Assembly: GCA_002027195.1 (NCBI GenBank)
Contig: MWJO01000023.1
Location: 1 to 64,000 of the forward strand
DNA from: Streptomyces sp. GKU 895
GTDB lineage: Bacteria; Actinomycetota; Actinomycetes; Streptomycetales; Streptomycetaceae
Direction of reading: 5' to 3'
Length of the DNA stretch: 64,000 nt
Positions 28,298 through 37,865 of this stretch are shown piece after piece. The notes beneath the pieces are model-generated. The model was not told the DNA's origin, ran no database searches, and saw only the letters and a program-made list of their open reading frames with translations. The stretch's first letter is position 1. Each line of letters starts with the position of its first letter. The translations under genes were made by a program, and so were the position numbers.

Positions 28298-29226
28298 GGA
28301 CCGCACCACAGCCGCCCGCGTCGACAAGAAGCACTTCACGCTCCTGCCTCCTACCGACGTGTGGGCCCTGATCGCATCGGGCCCGGACTGGGCACAACAG
28401 CCGCGACCCACAAAGACGAACAGCTCCCCCTCCACGCCGCGCAGACGACGGAGCCCCCATTCACCCCTCGCAGAGCCATCTGCGCAGGACCCAACTACCC
28501 GTCACGCGTCAAGGAACTGAAACAACCCTGTTCAGCGGTGCCGCCCCTGACCACCACCCGCCCGCACACCACATCCCCACGATCACGGCGCTCCGCCACA
28601 TCGCCGGGCTATGTCGTCGTCCACCATCTGTACACCGGCAACCACTCAACGGAACCGCCTGAATCCCGCCCTGCGCGCAACCGAGCGGCCCACTTGATCC
28701 TCCTGACAGGGTCGACTCTGGTAACTCCCCACGGGCGGCCGAGGCCTGACTCTGACGGCCACACTCGGCGGCCGGCTGGTCCAGAGGGCAAACACATCCG
28801 TCCGCTCGAATCCGGACAGAGCCTCTACAGCGCCATCACTATGGAGAGCCCGGCTGCCCCCGGACACGGCCTCAGGGCTTGACCGCAGCCAGCACGGCGG
28901 CGTGGTCGGCGACGCGGCATGGGAAGAAGAGCGCAGCACACCGATCCACAGGTCTTGGCTATGCCTCCTCCGCTTCCTCGCCACCCGCCTGAGGGAAGAC
29001 CGTCGCGCTCGCGGCACTCGACGGCGTCGCTTGAGCGCGGGGCGGCAGGTCCTGCCGACGTACCCGCTCAGGCCGGGAAGACAACCCGGCGCGCTGGCGA
29101 CCCGACCTTCATCGCAGGAAGGGCAGGATTCGGGGTAGATGCTGGAGATGCCCGGTGGCCTGCGTCAATAAAGGATGCAGGCCCTTGTGGCGCTGTCCGT
29201 GGCGGCGACCGGAAGGATGAGTCGAT
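28298..29226. other. Intergenic region, no gene supported
   Basis: About 930 bp. The longest frame (28361-28882, plus) has no family features and irregular codon bias. No hairpin or site stood out. Confidence 0.35.
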
Positions 29227-29943
29227 ATGGCGCGTTCGCGTGCGGAAGCGAGCATCAGGCATCCACGGCACGAACGCAGGGGCGAAGCCCGGCTGCCTGC
29301 GGTCGTGGCGACGCTCGCCGCGATCGCCCTGTACCTGTTCCTGCCGCAACGGCTGCTGATCGCTCCGCGCTACGTGCTGCCCGCCCTGGAGTGCCTGCTG
29401 CTCATTCCGCTGATCGCGATCAACCCGAAGCGTCTGACCCGGCAGACAAAGGCGTTCCGGGTGCTGTCTCTCACGCTCGTGGCGGTCATTGCCGTCAGCA
29501 ATCTCGTGGCGTTGGGCATCCTGGTCCACGAGCTGGTGTACGCCGGAGTAAAGGACGGCCGGTCCCTGCTGATCGCGGCGCTACAGGTGTGGCTCACCAA
29601 CATCATCGTCTTCGGCCTGGCCTACTGGGAGCTGGACCGCGGCGGCCCGGTCAGCCGCACCCAAGTGCCCCGCTCGGCGCTGCCCCTGGCGGATTTCCGT
29701 TTCTCGCAGGACGAGAACGACGACGCCATCCAGGAAGTGGCCGACGGCGCCAGCGGCACCTCGGACTGGGTCCCCACTCTGGTGGACTACCTCTATGTGT
29801 CAGTCACGAACTCCACGGCGTTCAGCCCGACCGACACGATGCCGCTGTCGACCCGCGCAAAGCTCCTGATGAGCATCCAAAGCGTCTCCGCCCTGCTCAC
29901 CTCACTCCTCGTGATCGCCCGAGCTGTGAGCATCCTCCACTGA
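29227..29943 (+). CDS. DUF1345-like integral membrane protein
   Basis: 238 residues with about five transmembrane segments (VVATLAAIALYLFLP, YVLPALECLLLIPLIAI, VLSLTLVAVIAVSNLVALGI, LLIAALQVWLTNIIVFGLAYW and a C-terminal SALLTSLLVIARAVSIL). A loop TNSTAFSPTDTMPL before the last helix recalls the selectivity-filter region of two-TM potassium channels. Transport or channel function is possible but not shown. It stands alone between two gene-poor stretches. Confidence 0.7.
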   Translation: MARSRAEASIRHPRHERRGEARLPAVVATLAAIALYLFLPQRLLIAPRYVLPALECLLLIPLIAINPKRLTRQTKAFRVLSLTLVAVIAVSNLVALGILVHELVYAGVKDGRSLLIAALQVWLTNIIVFGLAYWELDRGGPVSRTQVPRSALPLADFRFSQDENDDAIQEVADGASGTSDWVPTLVDYLYVSVTNSTAFSPTDTMPLSTRAKLLMSIQSVSALLTSLLVIARAVSILH

Positions 29944-30582
29944 CGGCCGGCCACACCAGCAACCGCCCACCGGTAAACAGCGAGGACTGGTGATCAACGG
30001 CAACAGCTACAGGCTTCGCAACAAGATCTTCGCGATCGACGGCGGCGACGCAGCGACCGCCTGAATCTGCGGCTTCACCCCATACGACCGGGTCGAGGCC
30101 TGACGCCCTCGACCGGCCAAACCTTCGTACGCACCTCTGCATTTGAGCCCGTATTTCAGCTCTGCAGATGAACTAGTACGCCGACAGCTTCTCCGCCAAC
30201 GGGGTAGGTCCACGCTTCCGACGCGGCTTGGTCATCGCAACATCCCTCAGGGGCAGGTGTTGCGATGACATCTAGAACCCAAGCTGCAAGTGGAGCCACG
30301 AACCACTGTCAGAGCAAGGCTCTACCGCTATCTCATCGGCGAGGACATGAGCGGGCCCAACAGTGCAGCCTTTTACCCCGGCCCGTGAAGTTGGAGCGCC
30401 TTCCGATGTCCGCTGACGAACGCACCGAACCTTGGTACGGCTCAGACCGCGGCATGTGAAAGGCCGCCGCTCCAGTCGTAGCAGCCACCTGATGAGATCA
30501 CTTCTGCAGTAGTTGGGGCTCGGCAATCACCCTGGCAGACCGACAGGAGTGGAGCAGTAGGCTCTCAGGCCCTTCAACCGGA
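29944..30582. other. Gene-poor region with inverted repeat
   Basis: About 640 bp. Short pieces look coding (GTG 29990, MINGNSYRLRNKIFAIDGG; minus-strand MTKPRRKRGPTPLAEKLSAY at about 30176-30238), perhaps transposase scraps. No intact gene. The inverted repeat at 30231-30269 is listed separately. Confidence 0.35.
30231..30269. repeat. Perfect 12-bp inverted repeat
   Basis: GTCATCGCAACA (30231-30242) and TGTTGCGATGAC (30258-30269) flank 15 bp. The left arm overlaps the ATG of a tiny minus-strand frame (MTKPRRKRG). It could be a transposon end pair, an operator or a stem-loop in a leader. Confidence 0.55.
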
Positions 30583-33500
30583 TTATCGGTCGAGGTCCGC
30601 CGTTGTCTCCGATGGGTTCCCGAGGACGTCGAGCAGCTCGGCGATCGAGGCGGCCGCATCCGGCGGGCTCTCTGTTTCCAGGGTTCTGCGGAACGCCTCC
30701 TCGCCGAGGGAGTTCCGCAGGCGCAGGAGCAGCTCGAGACACTTTCGTTGAAAGGCGGTTTCGAAGGCGACGCTCGCGACGAACGCCTTGTACGCGGACA
30801 GGACAGCCTCCCGGCCGAGCCCGAGTTCGATTCTGATCTCGGCCATGTCGTGTAGGGCCTCGGTGTAGGCGTAGGTGTCCGCGGAGGCCGTCGCTGCGTG
30901 GGCGTAGCGCTCGAGCCTGGCCAGTGCCTGGTCCGTCTCTCCGCGTTGCCGGTGGATCGAAGCGAGCTCGTGGTGACCGGCGGTGGCTTCCTGAACGGCG
31001 TCGACGGATGTGAAGATCTCCTGCGCTTCCCGGTAGCGGGCGAAGGCCTGGTCCAGGTCGCCTTCGGCACGGTCGACGTTGGCCAGGTTCCGGAGGCTGC
31101 CCGCGATGTTGTATCGGTCGTCCATGGAGCGGGCCAGGCTCAAGGCCTCGTTCAGGTGGACGCGTGCCTTGGTGAGGTCTCCGCTCATCAGCGCGATGAC
31201 ACCCAGTTGGTTGTGGGCCACGGCGATGTCGGTGCGGTCGTCCTCGGTGGCAGCGAGTTCCAGCGCCTCCTCGTAAAGGACGGCACTGGCGGGTAGGTCA
31301 GCCTGGGACAAGCGCACCATGGCGAGCAGGAGCAGGCTTGCCACGATGGCGTCGGTTCGCCTGCGGCGTCGGTCCGCGGCCAGCGCGAGGACGGCGGCGG
31401 ATGCTGCGTCGTCGTGGCGGCCTTGGTCCAGGGCGATCCGGGCCAGGGAGCGCTGGGCGGTCGAGATGTCACCGAGCATGCCGAACTCGTTGCTCAGCTC
31501 CGCGGCTCGGCCGAAGTGTGCGAGGGCTTCGTCGATCTCGCCTTCCTGTTCCAGCAGTCTGCCCAGGAGATTGAGGGTGGCGGGGAGACCGGGCCGCTCT
31601 CCCGTCTGTTCCTGGAGGCTCAGGGCTCGCTCGGCCAGGGCACGCGCTTCCACGTTGTCCCCGTGCTTCCATGCGACCATGCTCAGCTCGTGTAGGGAGT
31701 GGGCGACACCGCTCTGGTCGCCGGCCTCCTTGTAGGCGAGCATGGCCTTGCGGTGGTAGGCGGTGGCTCCGTCAAGGTCTCCGCGGTCCGTGGCGAGGAT
31801 GCCCAGCTCGTGGTAATGCACGGCTGCTCCGGCACGGTTGTCGAGGGATTCCCTGATGTGGGCCGCCTCGCGGAACCAGGCAGTCGCCCCGGCCTTGTCC
31901 CGCGTGGCCTGGGCGACGAATCCGAGCTCGTGCCAGAGCCTGGCGTACCCGTCGACATCGCCGAGTTCCCGGTAGATGGCCTCGGCCTTCCGCAAGGCCT
32001 CGCTGCCCTCCTCGTACTTGCCCCGCCGATGATGCAGCGTGGCGAGATTCATGTGGATCATCGCTGTTTCGGCTCTGTGCTGGTCGGGCCCCAGTTCGGT
32101 CCAGATCGCGATCGCCCGGTCGTAGTGTTCTTGGGCGGCCTGGTCGTCGCCCACCAGTGCGGCGATGTTTCCGAGGAGCATGTGGCAGGCGGCGACGACG
32201 TCCGGCTCGTTCTGGGCCGAGACGAGTTCCAGGGCCGCCTCGCAGTGCGCGGTCGCGGTCGGAAACCGGCCGCGCTGTGCGTCGATGACGCCCAGTGCGT
32301 GACGCATTTCCGCCATGCGGCGCCGGTTTCCGACGCGTTCGAAGACACCGAGGGCGATCGTGACATGGTGCAGAGCCTCTTCGAGATCGCCGCGCGAGAC
32401 GCGCAGCGCGGCGAGTGCCTGGTGGGCGGCACCGGCCTCCGCGCTGTCGGAGGGCAGCCATTTCAGGATCTCGTGGTGAATCCGTTCCAGCTGACGCCAG
32501 CGTCCACGCGGAAACCAGATCTCGGTGAGCCGGTCGATGGCCTCGTTGGCGTGGTGCTGTTCGCCGGCACGCTGGTGGTGGTAGTACGCCGCCTGGAGCA
32601 GGTCGGCCCGCGCGTCTGGGTCGTCTTCCGAGGCGAGCTCCACGCGGATCGTGAAGGCCGCCTTGCCGTGCGACTTCGCCAACGAATCGGCATCGGCGCG
32701 GCGTTCGAGGACGGTGGCGATCCAACGCGGCACGAGGAGCGTGGGTTCGCCGTGCTCGGTGCTGCCCTGGCGGACGATCAGTCCTTCGGCGATGAGCGCC
32801 CGCATGGCCTCCGGGTACGCGTCTTCCGGAACGTGATCCGGGCGCGCCAGTACGGCGCTTTCCTTCGCGGCCCGGCGGTGGACCGACGCGTCCAGCAGAA
32901 CCGTCAGGGTTGTCTCGTCGAGTGCCGCGAGGATGCGGTCGAGGTCGCACTCCTCTGTGAGCAGATCAATGCACGCCGCCATGGCCTGGGTCGCGTCCCC
33001 GTCGGCTTCGAGGAACGATTGGAGTTGTTCCAGGGCCCGTGGATACCCACCGATCGTGGTGAGCACATCGGCGCGGGCCTGCTCCGGGAGCGCGACCACA
33101 GCGGGGAGCCGGAACATCATCATCTTGGTGAATGCGTCGTCCAGCAGCCACGGTTGGTATTGCAGGACGGTCTCTTCGTGGCCGTGTCCGAGGTGGAAGG
33201 GGTGCCGGCTGGTGAAGACGACCTTGACGGGGCTCCCGGGTCCCAGCAACTCGCTGAGGAGTTCGGCGAGTTGTCCGTCACGGACGGTGTACCTGCCGGA
33301 TTCGAGCTGGACGAGGTTGTGCTCGAAGCCGTCGCAGAACAGGATCGCCTGTCTCCCTTCGCCCGGGAGGGCCGCGGTGATCTCGGCAGGGGTGGTCACG
33401 CCCCTCACCACCACCGGAACGTCCGGCTCGCTCAGCAGACGGACCAGTTCCTCCCCCAACCTGGACTTTCCGATCCCCTCAAGGCCGTGGAGAACTATGT

Positions 33501-34722
33501 GGGAGTTCTCCCCAGAGGCCAGGTGCCGGGTCAGGGCCCGGAGTTCGAACCTGCGGCCAACCAGTGACGCGGAAGCTGGAAGAGTGCTGCGGACGTCGGG
33601 ATCGGTTCCCTCGCCGCTGCGGAACAGCGGCCGTGACGGTCCGGCCAGGAACAGCGCCGGGGTGGCCCACTCAACGAGTTCCGCGTCGCGGCGCCCCGTT
33701 GCCCACTCCAGTCGCGTGGCCTCCAGGTCGCGCCGGACCTCGGACAGGACCCTCAGGATCTCCGGCTCCGGGCTTGTCGCAAGCCCCCGATAGAAGTGCT
33801 CGGCCAGCCTGGACGGGAAATCGTCCGTGACCGGTGCGGTCATGGCCAGCACGGCGGGGATGCCTGCTGCGACGAGCTGACGGCCCAATCCCGACAGCGC
33901 AGCGGTGGTCTGGTCGTCGCCGTCGGCCGGCACGCCGAGCGCGGTCGAGCAGCCGGACAGGACGACCAGCGACGGTGGGATGGTGCCGGTGAGGGCCGAG
34001 GCCAGCTCCGTGGCGGTCAGCGGCTGGGCATTGCCGTACTCATCCTCAAGGATCAGTTCTCCGGGACGTGCGTGGCAGGCGATGTGGACGACATGGAAGG
34101 GTTCTTCGGCGAGCGCCTCGACAAGCGCCGTGCGTGTTCCCTGGTTCAGCAGGCGCACTCGGCCGTCGGTGAGCCGCAGGGGCGAGCCCAACGCCTCGTG
34201 GATGCGGCCGACTTCGGCCTCCAGGTCAAGGGGAGGGCCGTCGTCCGGGGCCGCGAGGGCAACGAGGACTCGCAGGGGTGCCCGCAGTGTGCTCGCCGTG
34301 CCGTTCCCGGCAACAGAGACCGCGCGGAAGACTTCGAGCCCGGGGACGAGTGCGAGCGGCAGGGTCTGCCCGGCCACGATGCAGGCCTCCCAGGGCAGGT
34401 CGGCGACGCGCGGTTGTTCTGCCACGATTCCCAGCCGCACCGGGGCCTCTGCAGCCTGGGCTATGCGCTCGGCCAGCGCCTCACCGACAGGCCCGACGCA
34501 GAATGCTTCACCGAGGGCCTCCCCGACGAGCAGGAGCCGATGCGCGACCTCGGCGCTCGAACCTCCGCGGCGGGCGAGGTCCAGCCGCCACAGGAGATCT
34601 TCCAGCCGTCGCTCGACGGGCTCGGGGACTCCTGAGGCGAGGGTGTCTCCCGCACCTGTCGTCAGGGAGACCTGATCCGCCGCGACGACGAGCCGTAGGT
34701 CACGGGCACCGCAATCCGTCAT
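30583..34722 (-). CDS. CHAT protease - STAND NTPase - TPR protein
   Basis: A single 1379-residue frame. Residues ~1-365 form a CHAT (caspase-like) domain with catalytic His217 in VVHIACHARPGE and Cys258 in VVLSGCSTALG. Residues ~385-690 form an NB-ARC-like STAND ATPase: Walker A GLEGIGKS at 413-420, Walker B ILFCDGFE near 460-467, and VVFTSRHP near 501. From ~700 to 1340 many TPRs follow (for example ALGVIDAQRGRFPTATAHCE, ELGILATDRGDLDGATAYHR). This is the architecture of ligand-sensing proteases: repeats detect, the NTPase oligomerises, the protease cuts. It is divergent from a zinc-ribbon gene across 61 bp. The real substrate is unknown; defence or cell-death roles are inference. Confidence 0.92.
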   Translation of the reverse strand: MTDCGARDLRLVVAADQVSLTTGAGDTLASGVPEPVERRLEDLLWRLDLARRGGSSAEVAHRLLLVGEALGEAFCVGPVGEALAERIAQAAEAPVRLGIVAEQPRVADLPWEACIVAGQTLPLALVPGLEVFRAVSVAGNGTASTLRAPLRVLVALAAPDDGPPLDLEAEVGRIHEALGSPLRLTDGRVRLLNQGTRTALVEALAEEPFHVVHIACHARPGELILEDEYGNAQPLTATELASALTGTIPPSLVVLSGCSTALGVPADGDDQTTAALSGLGRQLVAAGIPAVLAMTAPVTDDFPSRLAEHFYRGLATSPEPEILRVLSEVRRDLEATRLEWATGRRDAELVEWATPALFLAGPSRPLFRSGEGTDPDVRSTLPASASLVGRRFELRALTRHLASGENSHIVLHGLEGIGKSRLGEELVRLLSEPDVPVVVRGVTTPAEITAALPGEGRQAILFCDGFEHNLVQLESGRYTVRDGQLAELLSELLGPGSPVKVVFTSRHPFHLGHGHEETVLQYQPWLLDDAFTKMMMFRLPAVVALPEQARADVLTTIGGYPRALEQLQSFLEADGDATQAMAACIDLLTEECDLDRILAALDETTLTVLLDASVHRRAAKESAVLARPDHVPEDAYPEAMRALIAEGLIVRQGSTEHGEPTLLVPRWIATVLERRADADSLAKSHGKAAFTIRVELASEDDPDARADLLQAAYYHHQRAGEQHHANEAIDRLTEIWFPRGRWRQLERIHHEILKWLPSDSAEAGAAHQALAALRVSRGDLEEALHHVTIALGVFERVGNRRRMAEMRHALGVIDAQRGRFPTATAHCEAALELVSAQNEPDVVAACHMLLGNIAALVGDDQAAQEHYDRAIAIWTELGPDQHRAETAMIHMNLATLHHRRGKYEEGSEALRKAEAIYRELGDVDGYARLWHELGFVAQATRDKAGATAWFREAAHIRESLDNRAGAAVHYHELGILATDRGDLDGATAYHRKAMLAYKEAGDQSGVAHSLHELSMVAWKHGDNVEARALAERALSLQEQTGERPGLPATLNLLGRLLEQEGEIDEALAHFGRAAELSNEFGMLGDISTAQRSLARIALDQGRHDDAASAAVLALAADRRRRRTDAIVASLLLLAMVRLSQADLPASAVLYEEALELAATEDDRTDIAVAHNQLGVIALMSGDLTKARVHLNEALSLARSMDDRYNIAGSLRNLANVDRAEGDLDQAFARYREAQEIFTSVDAVQEATAGHHELASIHRQRGETDQALARLERYAHAATASADTYAYTEALHDMAEIRIELGLGREAVLSAYKAFVASVAFETAFQRKCLELLLRLRNSLGEEAFRRTLETESPPDAAASIAELLDVLGNPSETTADLDR

Positions 34723-34783
34723 GTAGCCCCCGAATACGCGAGATCGACGCTGAACCCCACCACTACAGGGCTATTTTGACATC

Positions 34784-35278
34784 GTGTCATCGGCGCAGCC
34801 CCCCAGTTCGGAGGAACGAGTGGCCCTGCTCGTCGCGGATCTGATGAGCCGGCTTCCGGCTCGGTTCACCCTCGTCCAAGACGACGCGGGGTTGCCCGTA
34901 CGGATCGAGGACCGGGGCCGTTCCCACCCGGTGCTCGCGGTGGAGCCGGATCTACCGGTCTCCGAGCTCCGAGCGGATCCCGACCTCGAGCGGCTGCTGA
35001 GCCAGGGCCTGCCAGGGCTCGTGGTGATGCAAGGCGACTCGGTGCTGGGGGTGCTCCCAGCCGCCGACATCATCGAGTCCGGACGACCGCTTGTGTCCCG
35101 CACCTACCGGGAGGCGGACGGGCAGGACGCGACACTCCATGGGGAGGCCCGGCCCATGCGGCGGAGAGTTCTGGTCCGGTGCCGACAGTGCGGACGGACG
35201 AACTCCTACGACTACCTGCTGCCCACGGCGCGGACCCTGTGCGCGGGCGGCCACGTACTCGACGCGGACATGAGCTGA
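34784..35278 (+). CDS. Small zinc-ribbon protein divergent from the CHAT gene
   Basis: A GTG start at 34784 gives 164 residues. The N-terminal ~105 residues include LPVSELRADPDLERLLS and GLVVMQGDSVLGVLPAADI, a CBS-like strand-helix pattern. The C-terminus holds a putative zinc site: Cys133, Cys136 (CRQCG), Cys153 and His157 (CAGGH). Cytoplasmic, no membrane segment. It precedes a membrane-protein gene by 6 bp and faces the CHAT gene, so it may be the sensor, substrate or inhibitor in that locus (inference). Confidence 0.75.
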   Translation: MSSAQPPSSEERVALLVADLMSRLPARFTLVQDDAGLPVRIEDRGRSHPVLAVEPDLPVSELRADPDLERLLSQGLPGLVVMQGDSVLGVLPAADIIESGRPLVSRTYREADGQDATLHGEARPMRRRVLVRCRQCGRTNSYDYLLPTARTLCAGGHVLDADMS

Positions 35279-35284
35279 CGCGGT

Positions 35285-36781
35285 ATGAGCGTGCTCGAAA
35301 CGGCGGGTGGGCTGCTGGCCCGGCGCAGGCTGATCACCACCTGGCTGCCGGTGCTGGTCTTCGTCTCGGCACTGGCGGTCGTCGGTGTCGCGGCGCTCGG
35401 GACCGCCCGGGCCGAAAAGTGGTGGGCCGAACTGCCAGGACAGGCCAGGGCCATTGCCGGCGTAGTGCTCCTGGCGGCAACCGTGCTCGCATCGGAGCTC
35501 CTGGCCGGGTTCCGCCCCGCCGTCGTCAGACTCTACGAGGGGTACTGGTCGGCGTTGCCCGGAGGGAGCGCCCTGATGCGCTCGGGCCGGGAGCGCACCG
35601 CTGCCGTGGCTGATCCGACGCGTCCGTGGACCTCGCCCACTCCCGACCGGCTGATGCCCACCCGGCTGGGGAACATTCTCGCCGCCGCCGAACAGCAGGC
35701 GGACCGCTACGGAATGGACGCCGCGACGGCATGGCCGCGGCTCTACACGGCGCTGCCGGAACCCTTCACTATCCTGCTCGGGCAGGCGGCCACCTCCCTC
35801 GAACTCATGATCACCGTGAGCGTGCTCGGCGGCCTGTTCGCACTGGTCGCGTGTCCGATCGCGGCGGCGGCTCTGTCCTGGTACTGGGCCCCGCTGCTGC
35901 TCTGGGCCGGGGGGCTCCTCGCCTGGGCCGGATACCGTGGCGCGCTGGGAGCCGCCGGGCGCTACGGCGAACTGGTGCGCGCGGCCTTCGACGTGCATCG
36001 CTGGCTCTTGCTCGACGCGATGGGCCTGAGCAGACCCGAGAGCTGGGCCGCCGAGCTCAGGCAGTGGGAGCAGATCCACCAGCTCTGGCAGCGCGGTCGC
36101 CCCGACAGCGGCTCGGCCCATGTGCTGGGCTACCCCTCACCCGCCGATGCGGATCCCGCCTCGTCGACACCGCCGCCCCAGACCGAACCGGCCCGACCAG
36201 TAGCCGGGACCTCCGAGGCGGAAGCGCCCCCGCCGACGGCCGACGAGGAACCCAGTCCTCCAGCACTCGACGAGGAACCGTCACTGCCGGCGCACGCCGC
36301 TCCGTCGGCCGGACGCCGGCCCCTGCTCATCACCCTCTGCCTAGGCGTGCTCGCGATCCTCGGCGCAGCTCTGCCGCACGCGTTCCGGGACGAAGGGGTG
36401 ACGGCCTCCCGCGACCTTCCGGACTTCCATGTCCTGACCGCCTCCGACCTGTCCGGTCCAGCGCCCGGCCTGGTAGGCCGGTACACACTTCGGCCGATCG
36501 CCGAGCACACACAAGTGTCCCCCGACGACCTGGGCCCGTGCCTCCCTGCCCCGGGTCTCACGGGCCGGATCGTCACCACGCTCACCGTCCAACGCCCCGC
36601 GTTCACGTTGGACCGAGGTGACAACCTCCTAGTCCTACCGCACTCACAGAAGGGCCCAGCAATGCGTGTCACAGTCCTGGACTTCTCCGCAGCCAAGGAC
36701 CAGGTAACCGTCGCCATAACCGAGGCCGAGCTGTCCCGGCTCCTGTCCACAAAGAATCCCGTGCTCCAGCTCGCACGCTGA
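35285..36781 (+). CDS. Multi-pass membrane protein with SAF-like C-terminus
   Basis: 498 residues. Transmembrane segments lie near 18-40, 52-70, 175-200 and 202-222. A proline/glutamate-rich linker (~275-345) leads to another helix (LLITLCLGVLAILGAAL). The C-terminal ~120 residues contain GLVGRYTLRPIAEHTQVSPDDL, the pattern of SAF domains. The gene is co-directional with and 6 bp from the zinc-ribbon gene. It may place the locus at the cell membrane. No exact family recognised. Confidence 0.75.
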   Translation: MSVLETAGGLLARRRLITTWLPVLVFVSALAVVGVAALGTARAEKWWAELPGQARAIAGVVLLAATVLASELLAGFRPAVVRLYEGYWSALPGGSALMRSGRERTAAVADPTRPWTSPTPDRLMPTRLGNILAAAEQQADRYGMDAATAWPRLYTALPEPFTILLGQAATSLELMITVSVLGGLFALVACPIAAAALSWYWAPLLLWAGGLLAWAGYRGALGAAGRYGELVRAAFDVHRWLLLDAMGLSRPESWAAELRQWEQIHQLWQRGRPDSGSAHVLGYPSPADADPASSTPPPQTEPARPVAGTSEAEAPPPTADEEPSPPALDEEPSLPAHAAPSAGRRPLLITLCLGVLAILGAALPHAFRDEGVTASRDLPDFHVLTASDLSGPAPGLVGRYTLRPIAEHTQVSPDDLGPCLPAPGLTGRIVTTLTVQRPAFTLDRGDNLLVLPHSQKGPAMRVTVLDFSAAKDQVTVAITEAELSRLLSTKNPVLQLAR

Positions 36782-36844
36782 GGGAAGGCCCTCCCGTACA
36801 GCCGCGTGCCGTCACGCCTTGGTGCAGTCCCCATTCAGCTGTAG

Positions 36845-37617
36845 TCGGCGGCAGGTGACGCGCGAGCCGATCTGCGTGATGACGTGGCCTGGTCAGACTT
36901 GTCCCCTGCCGCGGGATCTGCCAGCGACACGCCACGACACCTGGCAGCCCTCCTCGGCAAGGATGCGCGGGCCTCTGTCGACGGGTACTCGCACCTGTGG
37001 TCGGCGACGCTTCGCCGCGAGGGTAAGGCATGGGCTGCGACGGCGCCCACTGCGATGCTTGTCGCCGAGCTCCTGGACAACCCGCTGCTGGGGCTCGACG
37101 ATCCCTCGCTGCCCAATCGGGTCCAGCACCGCGCGCCGGACCTGCAGGCTTGGACGGATGAGTACGTGTCGGCTGATGAGGATGGCCGGGCCCGGACGTG
37201 GCAGGACGGCACGGGACTGGGTGACGTCGTCCTCGATCAGGCGGTGCTCGCCTGCTTCGATGTGGTTCCCGTGCTGCTGCAGCGAACACTGCCGTACCTC
37301 GCGTCAGAACGTGCCAGGTGCAGGACATGTGCCGCCGCAGCGGTTGGGGCACTGGCGCGGCATCCTGCGGCCTCCGCGCAACGTACGGAGCTGCTGAAAG
37401 AGTTGACGCTGACCCCCATGCAGGCGTTCGGGGCTGCGCGGCCCTGGCACCACACCTTGCCGGCAACGACACGGCAGAGCACGTGCTCATGGAACTGGAG
37501 CGGTCGCCGCAAGCGTTCAGCAAGTCCTTCGGCGACATGGCTCCGCCTCTGCAGCTCCAGTCCCAGTCGCTCCAGGACTTGCTCGCAGGGCGACGCGCGA
37601 GCCGATGCCAAATGTAA
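36845..37617 (+). pseudogene. HEAT-like repeat protein, frameshifted
   Basis: An open frame without a good start runs from about 36845 (DLRDDVAWSDLSPAAG) through TPRHLAALLGKDARASVDGY and TAPTAMLVAELLDNPLLG to about 37430. Another frame then carries the continuation LAPHLAGNDTAEHVLMELER to the stop at 37615. The pattern matches Streptomyces HEAT-repeat proteins that begin with a short domain containing DxVDW. The 5' end is missing and one shift is needed near 37420. Confidence 0.6.
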
Positions 37618-37865
37618 GCGACCCCTGAGTTTCAGCCGGACGTTGCTGACGTTGTTCGGGGCGCGATCTCCAGAGCCATCGCCTCGCAGACCGCCCGTGC
37701 CCGCAGTGGGGCGTCGGCGCGGCGAACACCGCCATGATCTGGTAGACCGGATGGTCCGGCAGGTCAGGACCGGCGGCGTCGGCCGGAAGGGTCAGGTAGC
37801 GCGAGCAACTCCGTTGAGCTGCCGCACCGTCCGCCGCTGCGGCTTCACAGATGGGTGATCGCGAG

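Noticed and set aside
28361..28882. A 173-codon frame in the 28.3-29.2 kb gap
   Set aside because: Composition is irregular, no start signal or family feature is visible, and the opposite strand looks equally open.
31699..33567. A 622-codon open frame on the plus strand
   Set aside because: It lies wholly antisense to the CHAT-STAND-TPR gene, has Val/Gly/Arg-rich low-complexity composition and no motif. It is the usual shadow frame of a G+C-rich gene.
34776..34781. TTGACA as a -35 box for the zinc-ribbon gene
   Set aside because: It lies only two bases before the GTG start, so it cannot serve as that gene's promoter.
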